Assembly: GCA_028718545.1 (NCBI GenBank)
Contig: JAQULT010000017.1
Span: 1-32,041, forward strand
Length of the DNA: 32,041 nt
Direction: 5' to 3'
Origin: Fidelibacterota bacterium
GTDB lineage: Bacteria > Fidelibacterota > Fidelibacteria > Fidelibacterales > Fidelibacteraceae
Positions 16,060 to 23,998 of the stretch are shown in pieces (the stretch's first letter is position 1; the number at the start of each line of letters is the position of its first letter). A program made the position numbers and the translations under genes. Under the pieces are notes generated by a model. The model was not told where the DNA came from. It made no database searches and was given only the letters and a program-made list of their open reading frames with translations.

Positions 16060-17909
16060 TGAAACGCGTTGTCAAAATATTGCTGACGATTCTGGTCCTG
16101 AACCTGCTATTTGCCCAAAATGACGATGTTCTGACCGATTATCAGCTGCGCAAGATCCTTTTTAAGGGAAACCAGAGTTTCAGCAACAATCAGCTGCGGC
16201 GCGTGGTCGATATCCGTCCGGTCTATACGCGTCGCGCTATGCAACGCATCAGCTACCGCTATATTAAATCACAAACAAAGAATATCAAGAACTTCTATGT
16301 CAGCGAAGGATTCCTGAATTGCACGGTGCGGGATTCACTGGTTATCCATAATGAAAAAAATCTGCATTTGTATTTTAATATCCGGGAGAACGAACGCTTC
16401 ACCGTTCGCAAGATATCCATTGAAGGGAACACTGTCCTCAGTGACGGCGAGATCCTGGAACTCCTGGACATGCGCGTCGGGGATCCCTTCCGGCAATATG
16501 TCTATTACAACAATATCAATAAGATCCTGACCCGTTACAGCGAACTGGGCTATCCTTTTGTAAACGTCCGTGAAGAATTCGATTGGGGTCGCCTGCTGGA
16601 GATCACCCTTTATATTCAGGAAGACAGGACCTATAAAGTCAATGAGATCTATGTCAAAGGGAATAAGAACGTACTGGAATCTTCCATTCGGAAGCATATA
16701 GATTTTAAAAAAGAAGAGACCTACCGGCTGAATCGCATTAACCGGACGCAGGACCGAATTTATGAAATGGGTGCCTTCAGTTCGGTAAATATTGTCCCGG
16801 TTAACCCAAATCACCAGACACAGCGCCTTGATATGGAGATCAAGGTTGTTGAAAGCAAGGCTCGGCGTTTTGATGTGGAGTTCGGAGCCAGTCAGGGCTA
16901 CACCGAAAAGATCGGCTATTCTTCGCTTTATATTCAGCCGGAATGGCTGCACAAGAATATGCTGAACCGCGCGCACCGCTTCAGTGTGGGACTCAAATAC
17001 GAAGCGGTTTTCCATAACCTCAATCTCGATCATGGTGTCAATGCAAGCATTAGCTATACCGTACCCTGGCTGATCCGTTTCCGCCTGCCCACCACACTGA
17101 AACTTTACTACAACAGGAATATTTATTCGCCTTTTAGCGACCTGAAGATCAGTGAAGACGACGTACTTACGGATTACGGTATCAACCTTTCAAGTATTTG
17201 GCGTTATAACCGCAATATTTATGCCCGGACTTCCCTGGCGCTGAAGAACCTGAAAAGTGAACTCTCCGGTGAAGGCTTTGAACCGTTAACGGAAATACTG
17301 ATTCAGGCACGCTTTGATAACCGCGATAATTTCATCTATCCTTCAAAAGGCTGGAACATTCTGCTCTACAGCGGGTATGTGCTAGGTACGCAAGAGGAGA
17401 CGGAAACCGATTATTTCCGAATTGAGACCTCTATGAACAGTTATATCCGGATTTTACGGAATCTGGTTGCCGCCGGGAGGTTCGAGATTGGCCAGTTCTT
17501 TGACAGAAAGACCATCAATCCCATTTATCTGTACCGGATGGGCAGCGAATCGACCGTACGCGGCTGGTTCCAGTCCATCGGGGATCCTTATCAGACCGCA
17601 TCGGGAGATACCATTTATGCGGGGAAGAGCAAGATCATGGCGAATGCGGAATTGCGCTTTGACCTGATCTGGAATTTCGGCATCAATGCTTTTATCGATG
17701 CCGGTCGTCTTGACCGGGATTTTAAGGAGATCCTTAGCCTGGATAAATACTATATCAATACCGGTTTCGGTATTTACTACAAGACCCCTATTGGTCCGGT
17801 CCGGCTTGAACTGCCGATCCTGATCAATAATCCGAACAAGGGAACGGAGCTTGATGTCGAGCGCAGTTTTTTAAGAAGAATTAATTTTGGGCTTTTATTT
17901 GCCTTTTAA
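16059..17909 (+). CDS. Omp85-family outer membrane assembly protein, three POTRA domains (TamA/BamA-like)
   Basis: Outer-membrane beta-barrel protein that inserts other barrel proteins. I start it at ATG 16059 (616 residues), overlapping the tamB stop; a TTG three bases earlier is less likely. A signal peptide (1-19, ending LLFA-Q) precedes three POTRA domains at about 22-109 (LRKILFKGNQSF), 110-187 (VRKISIEGNTVLSD) and 188-267 (VNEIYVKGNKNVLES), then a C-terminal 16-stranded-type barrel. The loop-6 motif is R501-G502-W503 in STVRGW, and the barrel ends with INFGLLFAF, a hydrophobic terminal strand with aromatic last residue. Three POTRAs and the tamB neighbour favour a TamA-like role, but it could be the sole BamA of this organism. 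Confidence 0.92.
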   Translation: MKRVVKILLTILVLNLLFAQNDDVLTDYQLRKILFKGNQSFSNNQLRRVVDIRPVYTRRAMQRISYRYIKSQTKNIKNFYVSEGFLNCTVRDSLVIHNEKNLHLYFNIRENERFTVRKISIEGNTVLSDGEILELLDMRVGDPFRQYVYYNNINKILTRYSELGYPFVNVREEFDWGRLLEITLYIQEDRTYKVNEIYVKGNKNVLESSIRKHIDFKKEETYRLNRINRTQDRIYEMGAFSSVNIVPVNPNHQTQRLDMEIKVVESKARRFDVEFGASQGYTEKIGYSSLYIQPEWLHKNMLNRAHRFSVGLKYEAVFHNLNLDHGVNASISYTVPWLIRFRLPTTLKLYYNRNIYSPFSDLKISEDDVLTDYGINLSSIWRYNRNIYARTSLALKNLKSELSGEGFEPLTEILIQARFDNRDNFIYPSKGWNILLYSGYVLGTQEETETDYFRIETSMNSYIRILRNLVAAGRFEIGQFFDRKTINPIYLYRMGSESTVRGWFQSIGDPYQTASGDTIYAGKSKIMANAELRFDLIWNFGINAFIDAGRLDRDFKEILSLDKYYINTGFGIYYKTPIGPVRLELPILINNPNKGTELDVERSFLRRINFGLLFAF

Positions 17910-17967
17910 AGCGATGAACGTGTAAATTCAGCATATCTTTGAAAAGAAAGCGGAGGAGTTGAAAAAG

Positions 17968-18468
17968 ATGAAAAAAACAATCGGTATCCTGTTTATGGTA
18001 ATAGTACTGTTATTCTCCTGTAGCGATAAGCGCACAGCGGAAAAAATGTTCCAGGACGGCACGGCGCTTTACGAGCAGGAAAAGATCAGCCGGGCAATCA
18101 AAACGCTTGAGAAGCTTTCCAATACCTATCCGGATGATCCGCTTGCCGTTAAGGCCAATTATCGTATGGCAGAGATCTACGGCGGTGACCTGCAGGATTT
18201 TGAGAACAGTGTCGTGAGATATACCTATATTGCCGATGAATATCCTTCACATGAAGATGCCCCGAAAGCACGTTTTATGGCCGGTTATACGCTTGCAAAT
18301 ATTATCCGGGACTTCGAGCGTGCCAAGGTGGAGTACAATAAATTTATCCGGGATTATCCCGAGCATCCCCTCGTAGAATCCGTAAAATTCGAATTACGGA
18401 ATCTGGGAAAAGAGCTGGACCAGATCGAGGAACTGAAAGGCATTATGCAGGGTACTGAAAAGAAATAG
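17968..18468 (+). CDS. TPR-type lipoprotein, BamD/YbgF-like
   Basis: 166-residue lipoprotein. The ATG at 17968 is 9 bases after GGAGGAG (17952-17958); a TTG at 17959 abuts that site and is rejected. The signal peptide ends in a lipobox LLFS-C18. The rest is helical with three tetratricopeptide-like units, each closed by a YP motif: YPDDPLA, YPSHEDA and YPEHPLV. This spacing is typical of Tol-Pal system YbgF and BamD repeats. At 166 residues it is much shorter than BamD (about 245). It lies right after the Omp85 gene, which suggests a periplasmic outer-membrane lipoprotein partner of that barrel. The role is inferred from position and fold. Confidence 0.8.
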   Translation: MKKTIGILFMVIVLLFSCSDKRTAEKMFQDGTALYEQEKISRAIKTLEKLSNTYPDDPLAVKANYRMAEIYGGDLQDFENSVVRYTYIADEYPSHEDAPKARFMAGYTLANIIRDFERAKVEYNKFIRDYPEHPLVESVKFELRNLGKELDQIEELKGIMQGTEKK

Positions 18469-18478
18469 GGGATGTCAC

Positions 18479-19471
18479 ATGGAATTCAATCTTGCTCTCT
18501 TAAATGAACAAATTCAATCCGAAAGTGTATTTTTAGATAAAATAAAAAAAGAGCTTCATAAGGTATTGATCGGTCAGGAGAAGATGCTGGAGCGTCTGCT
18601 GATCGGACTGCTTTCCGAAGGGCATATCCTGCTGGAAGGCGTACCCGGACTTGCCAAGACCCTGGCGGTCAAGTCGCTGGCACAGGCGATCAATACCACC
18701 TTTCACCGTATCCAGTTCACGCCGGATCTCCTGCCTTCGGACCTGATCGGCACATTGATCTACAATCAGAAAAATTCCGCTTTCGATGTTCGGAAAGGTC
18801 CCATCTTTGCCAACATCATCCTGGCGGATGAGATCAACCGTTCTCCCGCAAAGGTCCAGGCCGCCCTGCTGGAGGCAATGCAGGAAAAACAGGTCAGTAT
18901 CGGCGATACCACCTATCCCCTGGAAGAACCTTTTCTGGTGCTTGCAACGCAAAATCCCATTGAACAGGAAGGCACCTATCCCTTGCCCGAAGCGCAGGTG
19001 GACCGTTTTATGCTCAAGGTCAAAGTGGATTATCCCAGTCAGGACGAGGAAATGAAAATGCTGAACCTGTTGACGGCGAATCTTCTGCCCGAAGCGGTTT
19101 CCGCCGTTGTGGAACCCGCCCATATCCTGAACGCCCGCAAGGTGGTCCGCAGTATTTATGTTGATGAAAAGATCCACAAATATGTCACCGATATGGTCTT
19201 TGCCACACGCTATCCGGAACGTTTCGGGCTTGAATCGCTGAAGGATCTGATCGATGTGGGTGCTTCGCCCCGCGCCTCGCTGAACCTGGTACGGGCAGCT
19301 AAAGCCCATGCTTTTCTCCGGCATCGCGGCTATGTCACTCCCGAGGATATCCGCGAGATCGGAATGGATGTGCTGCGGCACCGTATTCTGCTTTCCTTTG
19401 AAGCGGAGGCTGAAGATATCAGCGTCGAGGACGTCATTCAAAAGGTCTTTGATACCATCCCGGTCCCCTGA
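18479..19471 (+). CDS. MoxR-family AAA+ ATPase
   Basis: 330-residue cytoplasmic AAA+ ATPase of the MoxR group, chaperone-like proteins that act with von Willebrand A-type partners in maturation of enzymes or the envelope stress response. Walker A is GVPGLAKT (54-61), Walker B LADEINR with D117/E118, sensor region LATQNPIEQEGTYPLPEAQ, followed by DRFMLKV, all typical. A lid domain follows (GASPRASLNLVRAAKAHAF). The DUF58 gene starts 2 bases after its stop, the usual MoxR pairing. The ATG follows GGGGA. Confidence 0.95.
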   Translation: MEFNLALLNEQIQSESVFLDKIKKELHKVLIGQEKMLERLLIGLLSEGHILLEGVPGLAKTLAVKSLAQAINTTFHRIQFTPDLLPSDLIGTLIYNQKNSAFDVRKGPIFANIILADEINRSPAKVQAALLEAMQEKQVSIGDTTYPLEEPFLVLATQNPIEQEGTYPLPEAQVDRFMLKVKVDYPSQDEEMKMLNLLTANLLPEAVSAVVEPAHILNARKVVRSIYVDEKIHKYVTDMVFATRYPERFGLESLKDLIDVGASPRASLNLVRAAKAHAFLRHRGYVTPEDIREIGMDVLRHRILLSFEAEAEDISVEDVIQKVFDTIPVP

Positions 19472-19473
19472 TC

Positions 19474-20355
19474 ATGCTTCCGCGCGAGATACTGAAAAAA
19501 GTCAAACAGGTAGAAATTCAAACACGCCGCATTGTCAATGATGTGTTTTCAGGCGAATACCGCTCAATTTTTAAAGGGAAAGGCATGTCCTTTTCCGAAG
19601 TGCGCGAATACCAGCCGGGCGATGATGTCCGCGTCATCGATTGGAATGTCACAGCGCGCCACAATAAGCCCTATGTAAAGGTTATGGAAGAGGAACGTGA
19701 ACTGACCGTCTATTTTCTCTTTGACGTATCCGCTTCCGGGAGGGTGGGGAGCCATGAACGTTTCAAGAGCGAAATTGCAGCGGAGATCTGTGCCGTACTG
19801 GCTTTCAGCGCCATCCGGAACGGCGATAAGGTCGGTCTGATCAATTTTTCCGATAAGATCGAAAAATACCTTTCACCGCGAAAGGGCAAAGCCTATGCCA
19901 TGCAGCTGATCCGCGAAGTGCTTTTCGGGGAATACGATGACCGTGGTACCCATATTGAAAAAGCACTGGAATTTCTTTCCCGCGTTGCCAAGAAGCGCAG
20001 CATTGTCTTCCTGCTCAGCGATTTTTATGATACCGGTTTTGAACAGGCCCTGAAGGCGGTAGCCAACCGGCATGACCTGATCCTTGTCCATATTGTAGAC
20101 CCGCTGGATGTGGAAATCCCGGATATGGGGCTCTTTCCCTGTTATGACGCCGAGAGCGGCAAACAGATGCTTATCGATACCTCGCTGAAGGCTGTACGCG
20201 AGGCGTATGCAAGGCGTTATATCGAACGCAGCCGGAATCTGGAACAGCTCAGCCGCAAAAGCAAAACGGATCTGATCCACATCCGTACCGATACCTCTTA
20301 TATCGAACCGCTAAACCGCTTTTTCAAGACCCGGGGGAGACAACAATACCGATGA
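19474..20355 (+). CDS. DUF58 domain protein with a degenerate von Willebrand A-like fold, MoxR partner
   Basis: 293-residue soluble protein. The DUF58 signature is clear: FKGKGMSFSEVREYQPGDDV followed by RVIDWNVTARH. A MIDAS-like metal site D84-V-S86-A-S88 follows, within FLFDVSASG, and then NGDKVGLINFSDKIE and the RGTHIEKALEFL segment, as in vWA folds. No membrane helix is seen, unlike the longer DUF58 proteins. It begins 2 bases after moxR and overlaps the next gene by 4 bases (ATGA), so the three are translationally coupled. MoxR-DUF58 pairs are widespread but their substrates are mostly unknown; the role here is inferred. Confidence 0.93.
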   Translation: MLPREILKKVKQVEIQTRRIVNDVFSGEYRSIFKGKGMSFSEVREYQPGDDVRVIDWNVTARHNKPYVKVMEEERELTVYFLFDVSASGRVGSHERFKSEIAAEICAVLAFSAIRNGDKVGLINFSDKIEKYLSPRKGKAYAMQLIREVLFGEYDDRGTHIEKALEFLSRVAKKRSIVFLLSDFYDTGFEQALKAVANRHDLILVHIVDPLDVEIPDMGLFPCYDAESGKQMLIDTSLKAVREAYARRYIERSRNLEQLSRKSKTDLIHIRTDTSYIEPLNRFFKTRGRQQYR

Positions 20356-21305
20356 AACGCCTGCTTACAGCGCTCTGCTTTTCGATTGTTCTTCTTGCCG
20401 CCGAAGTGCAGATCAAGGCGGAATTTCCCGAAAGAAAGCTGTACATCGGCGACCGTATCCGCTTGCGCTATACCCTGAGTCAGGCAGAAGATCTAAAACT
20501 TCTGGCTCCGGATGCCCGGGAATGGATCCGGGATATTGAGATCCTTGACCAGTCTTCCGAAAGCGTCCGGAAAAAAACGGGAAGGTACCGCTACACAATT
20601 GAAGGAGCTGCCTTTGATACCGGTTTTGTGCATATCCCCGCGATGCCGCTGATCCTGTATCGCGAAACGGGGGATACACCGGCCGATACCCTCTATACTC
20701 CCGAAAAATTCCTCTACATTTATTCCGTCCTGGACAGCACGGCTGCCGCGCTTCCCCTGCGTCCGCCACTGCCGGTCTCGCCCCTGTGTTGGTGGGAGTT
20801 ACTCATTGTTCTGCTGCTGCTGACGGCTTCGGCTTTTCTGCTGTATTACGGTCTTCGACACAATAAAAAGCCGGATGAGAAAATCTCGGGACCTTGGCTT
20901 CCCCCGGATGAAAAAGCAAAAAAGGCGCTTGCTGAACTCCGGGAAAAACAGTATCCTCAAAAGGAAGAATGGAAAGCGTTTTATCTTGAATTGACCTATA
21001 TTATCCGGGAGTATTATGAAGCCGTGTTCTTTGTACATCTGCAGGAACTGACAAGTACAAATCTTCTTGAGGAGTTGCTGAAACACCTGGAACCTGAAGA
21101 CATGCCGGAAGTGCGGGAATTTTTCCGTTTTGCAGATCTGGTAAAATTCGCTAAAATGCCCGCATCGCAAGAACGCTGCGGTCTTGACCTGGCACGTGTC
21201 CGGCGCCTGATCGAAGAAAGCGAAGAAAAATTACAAAAAAGAAGCGAAATGGAGTTAAGCGATAAGAAATCGGATATTCCTGCCCGGGTGGAAGATGAGC
21301 AGTAA
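20352..21305 (+). CDS. BatD/DUF4381-like membrane protein of the MoxR cluster
   Basis: 317 residues. A signal peptide (about 1-17, MKRLLTALCFSIVLLAAEV) leads to a periplasmic beta-rich domain of about 125 residues with VHIPAMPLILY, resembling the N-terminal domain of BatD. A transmembrane helix follows (about 149-168, after WWE), then a basic stop-transfer GLRHNKK and a helical cytoplasmic domain of about 130 residues with WKAFYLELTYIIREYYEA. This outline matches DUF4381/BatD-type proteins that accompany MoxR and DUF58. No BatA or BatB vWA membrane protein is found next to it. The charged C-terminus (EKLQKRSEMELSDKKSD) may be disordered. Family call is moderately sure. Confidence 0.7.
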   Translation: MKRLLTALCFSIVLLAAEVQIKAEFPERKLYIGDRIRLRYTLSQAEDLKLLAPDAREWIRDIEILDQSSESVRKKTGRYRYTIEGAAFDTGFVHIPAMPLILYRETGDTPADTLYTPEKFLYIYSVLDSTAAALPLRPPLPVSPLCWWELLIVLLLLTASAFLLYYGLRHNKKPDEKISGPWLPPDEKAKKALAELREKQYPQKEEWKAFYLELTYIIREYYEAVFFVHLQELTSTNLLEELLKHLEPEDMPEVREFFRFADLVKFAKMPASQERCGLDLARVRRLIEESEEKLQKRSEMELSDKKSDIPARVEDEQ

Positions 21306-21323
21306 AAAGAAAAAAGGGACAGT

Positions 21324-22037
21324 ATGCTAAAGATCGAAGGGATCAGCAAATCTTTTACGGGTGTCAAGGCCGTCAACAATATTTCTCTGGAGATCCCGCG
21401 CGGCAGTATCTTTGGTTTTTTGGGACCCAACGGGGCGGGGAAGACCACTACGCTGCGTATGATCATGAATATTCTCCAGCCGGATACCGGACGTATCCTG
21501 ATCGACGGCATTCCCGGAGAGCGTTACGATCACAGTAAGATCGGTTACCTTCCTGAAGAACGGGGATTGTATCAGAAGGCGCTGGTCCGGGATGTGGTGG
21601 AATATTTTGCCAAACTGCGGTCTATGTCCGCAGCGGATGCAAAAACCAGTGCAAGCTACTGGTTTTCCCGTCTGCAGATCGGAAGCCTGGCAGATAAAAA
21701 GGTCTTTGAACTTTCCAAAGGAAACCAGCAGAAGGTACAGTTTATGATCGCTGTGATCAACGATCCGCAGCTGATGATTCTGGACGAACCCTTTACCGGG
21801 CTGGACCCATTGAACCAAAAGATCCTTCGGGAGATCATGAAAGAATTCAAAGCGCAGAACCGTACTGTCATTCTCAGTACGCACCTGATGGCAAAGGTGG
21901 AGGAAAATTGCGATGCCATGTGCCTGATCCACCGGGGGGAGATCAAGGCCCAGGGAGCAACAAAGGATATCATTGCGCAGCACGGAGGCTCGCTGGACGA
22001 CGCCTTTATTGCGCTGGTAGGAGAGAAAATTGAATAA
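21324..22037 (+). CDS. ABC-2 type transporter ATP-binding protein
   Basis: 237-residue ATPase that powers the permease encoded immediately downstream. Walker A GPNGAGKTT (34-42), Q-loop-equivalent region GYLPEERGLY, signature LSKGNQQK (from 130; LSKGN in place of the usual LSGGQ, as is common in NatA/YhaQ-type exporters), Walker B LMILDEP with D154/E155, D-loop GLDP and switch histidine in ILSTHLM. No membrane segment. The end overlaps the permease start by 8 bases. It could export sodium, a lipid-linked molecule or an antimicrobial; the substrate cannot be read from sequence. Confidence 0.95.
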   Translation: MLKIEGISKSFTGVKAVNNISLEIPRGSIFGFLGPNGAGKTTTLRMIMNILQPDTGRILIDGIPGERYDHSKIGYLPEERGLYQKALVRDVVEYFAKLRSMSAADAKTSASYWFSRLQIGSLADKKVFELSKGNQQKVQFMIAVINDPQLMILDEPFTGLDPLNQKILREIMKEFKAQNRTVILSTHLMAKVEENCDAMCLIHRGEIKAQGATKDIIAQHGGSLDDAFIALVGEKIE

Positions 22038-23286
22038 GACACTCTGCATTATTCAGTGGGAGCTCAAGCGCGGACTGCGTTCAAAGGCCTTTCTGGTCTC
22101 CATGCTGATGCCTTTTTTGGTGCTGATGATCGCGATCGTTCCCACATTCATGGCGATGAAAGCGGATATCAATGAAAAAAACATGGGTATTGTCGACCTG
22201 GATACGGGAATGTATGAAAAACTGAAAAGCCACATTAATACGGCATTCGTGAACAAGAACGGCAATCCCGTCTACCGGATCCAGGCATATCCTTCAACAC
22301 CGGAAAACCACGATACCCTTGTTCAAACTCTGATCCGTGACGGGATTGCGGATATCCTGCTGGTCATCCGTCCGGATTTTATCCGGGATGCCCGTGTCGA
22401 GATCTATCACCGCCAGGACCTGGGGATCGAAGAGATCTCGCGGCTTGAACAGTCTTTGCAGAAGTTCAGTATGGAACAACGTATCCTGTCGTTGGGACTG
22501 ACCCGGCAGGACATGAACTACTTACTGGAAAAACCCGAGATCGCGTTGTTTGAGATCGGGAAGGGCGGCGATGCTTCGCGTTCTAATCTGATCGCCCGCT
22601 ACGGTGTTCCGGGCATCTTTCTCTGGCTGCTGGTCATGGGTGTGGTCATGAGCTCTTCCATGCTGATCAGCGGCGTGATCGAAGAACGCTCGAACCGCAT
22701 CATCGAGATCCTGATGTCCGCTGTCAAAGCGCGGGAACTGATGAGCGGCAAGATCATCGGCATCGGATTGCTGGGTGTGTTTCAGATCCTGCTCTATCTG
22801 GTCATTATTCTGGTTTTTACTCTCTGGGGAGGCAGTGCGCTGAACATGGACCTGAAACTTGCAGATGTGTTCACACCTGCTATGATCTGGTATTTTCTGT
22901 ATTTTATTCTGGGTTACTTTATGTACGCCTCGCTGTATGTGGGATTGGGATCCCTTTTCGACAACGAACGCGATGCCCAGCAATCTGTCGGCTATCTGAG
23001 TCTCTTTGCCGTGCTTCCCATTATGCTGATACAGCCCATTATGATGAATCCGCATACGCCGCTGGCAAGCATCCTGGCCTTTATCCCGCTGACTACGCCC
23101 TTTATGATGATCCTCAAGATCGGAATGCTGTCCGCATCCTTCTGGGAAAGCCTGGGAATGATGTTGTATCAGATCTTCTGGATGTTGCTCATCATCCGGG
23201 CCGGTAGCAAGCTTTTCCGGACCCGCATTCTGATGTACGGCAAGCGGGCGACCCTGAAAGAAGTGCTGCAATGGATGCGAAAATGA
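22030..23286 (+). CDS. ABC-2 type transporter permease (NatB/YhaP-like)
   Basis: 418-residue membrane protein. TTG at 22030 is the supported start: AGGAG at 22019-22023 is 6 bases before it, and the first downstream ATG would delete the basic N-terminal helix (IIQWELKRGLRSKAF). One transmembrane helix (about 24-43) is followed by a periplasmic domain of about 145 residues and a C-terminal bundle of about five helices containing SGVIEERSNRIIEILMSAVK, the conserved ABC-2 coupling region. It overlaps the ATPase gene by 8 bases, so the two are coupled and form a single exporter. Substrate unknown. Placement after the MoxR cluster may indicate an envelope role, but this is a guess. Confidence 0.93.
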   Translation: MNKTLCIIQWELKRGLRSKAFLVSMLMPFLVLMIAIVPTFMAMKADINEKNMGIVDLDTGMYEKLKSHINTAFVNKNGNPVYRIQAYPSTPENHDTLVQTLIRDGIADILLVIRPDFIRDARVEIYHRQDLGIEEISRLEQSLQKFSMEQRILSLGLTRQDMNYLLEKPEIALFEIGKGGDASRSNLIARYGVPGIFLWLLVMGVVMSSSMLISGVIEERSNRIIEILMSAVKARELMSGKIIGIGLLGVFQILLYLVIILVFTLWGGSALNMDLKLADVFTPAMIWYFLYFILGYFMYASLYVGLGSLFDNERDAQQSVGYLSLFAVLPIMLIQPIMMNPHTPLASILAFIPLTTPFMMILKIGMLSASFWESLGMMLYQIFWMLLIIRAGSKLFRTRILMYGKRATLKEVLQWMRK

Positions 23287-23349
23287 TTTTTCATGTTTAT
23301 TCTGTCAATTTTTTACTATATTGCAGCGAAAAAAAAGTGGAGGAAATAT

Positions 23350-23676
23350 ATGTCACAACTCACCGTTGAAGTCACCGATCAGAACTTCAAGGAAAAGGTA
23401 CTTGATAACACAATGCCGGTATTGGTAGATTTTTGGGCTCCCTGGTGCGGACCCTGCCGTTTGATTGCTCCAAAGCTCGAGGAGATCGCAAAGGATTATG
23501 AAGGAAAGGTCGTCATTGCAAAAGTCAATGTTGACAATTCTCCCATGATCGCCGGAAAATTCGGCATCCGCTCCATTCCCACACTGCTCTTTGTCAAAGA
23601 CGGCAAAGTCATGGATCAGGTGATTGGGAACGTTCCCAAGAGTGAACTAGAAGCACACCTTGCAAAGCTGATGTAA
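23350..23676 (+). CDS. trxA: Thioredoxin
   Basis: 108-residue thioredoxin that reduces disulfides in cytoplasmic proteins and is itself reduced by thioredoxin reductase. The redox motif is W32-C33-G34-P35-C36 in FWAPWCGPC, the cis-proline region is RSIPTLL, and the length is exactly that of classical thioredoxins. The frame is open from an ATG at 23293, but GGAGG at 23338-23342 is placed for the ATG at 23350, and the extra 19 residues are not family-like. A TATATT element at 23317-23322 could be a -10 box but has no good -35. A strong terminator follows immediately, so the gene may be a single unit or the last of the ABC operon. Confidence 0.97.
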   Translation: MSQLTVEVTDQNFKEKVLDNTMPVLVDFWAPWCGPCRLIAPKLEEIAKDYEGKVVIAKVNVDNSPMIAGKFGIRSIPTLLFVKDGKVMDQVIGNVPKSELEAHLAKLM

Positions 23677-23681
23677 AGTAC

Positions 23682-23710
23682 ACCCGGGACACCCCGGGTT
23701 CTTTATTTAT
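23682..23710 (+). terminator. Rho-independent terminator after trxA
   Basis: ACCCGGG (23682-23688) and CCCGGGT (23693-23699) form a perfect 7-pair GC-rich stem around the 4-base loop ACAC, followed by TTCTTTATTTAT. It begins 6 bases after the trxA stop. Its T-rich tail runs to within 3 bases of the acyP start codon. Confidence 0.8.
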
Positions 23711-23712
23711 AT

Positions 23713-23991
23713 ATGTCAGATCACACCGTAAAAATTACGGTCAGCGGACTGGTCCAGATGGTGGGCTACCGCTGGTTTGCCAAACAGCAGGCGGAGCTGC
23801 TGGGCATTCGCGGCTACGTACGCAATTGTACGCAGGGCGAAGTGGAAATTGTCGCACAGGGAAAACCCGCGGACCTGGAAATATTCCTGCATCAGATCAA
23901 GACCGGTCCTTCCCGGGCCCGGGTCAGCCGTATCCGGCGGGAAGTCCTGGAAGGGGAAACCCGTTATGATGCATTCCAAATACGGGGTTGA
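23713..23991 (+). CDS. acyP: Acylphosphatase
   Basis: 92-residue enzyme that hydrolyses the carboxyl-phosphate bond of acyl phosphates. The family signature is present as VSGLVQMVGYRWFA, with catalytic R20, and GYVRNCTQGEVEIVAQG, with catalytic N38. The length is typical. There is no Shine-Dalgarno: the ATG follows the T-rich tail of the trxA terminator (TTTATTTATAT). Translation would have to occur on a read-through or leaderless transcript, or start weakly. The only inner ATG (M16) would remove the start of the active-site loop, so 23713 is kept. nadE begins 7 bases after the stop. Confidence 0.93.
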   Translation: MSDHTVKITVSGLVQMVGYRWFAKQQAELLGIRGYVRNCTQGEVEIVAQGKPADLEIFLHQIKTGPSRARVSRIRREVLEGETRYDAFQIRG

Positions 23992-23998
23992 ATGACCA

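Noticed and set aside
17959..17961. TTG as start of the TPR lipoprotein
   Set aside because: It touches the GGAGGAG ribosome-binding site; the ATG at 17968 has correct spacing.
18533..19441. 302-residue open frame on the - strand
   Set aside because: Antisense to moxR, which has intact Walker motifs; the antisense product has no coherent domain.
22522..23271. 249-residue open frame on the - strand
   Set aside because: Antisense to the ABC permease; the His/Gln/Asp-rich product is a typical complement of membrane-helix codons.
23293..23349. Upstream ATG extending trxA by 19 residues
   Set aside because: The GGAGG at 23338-23342 serves the ATG at 23350, and the resulting 108 residues match normal thioredoxin length.
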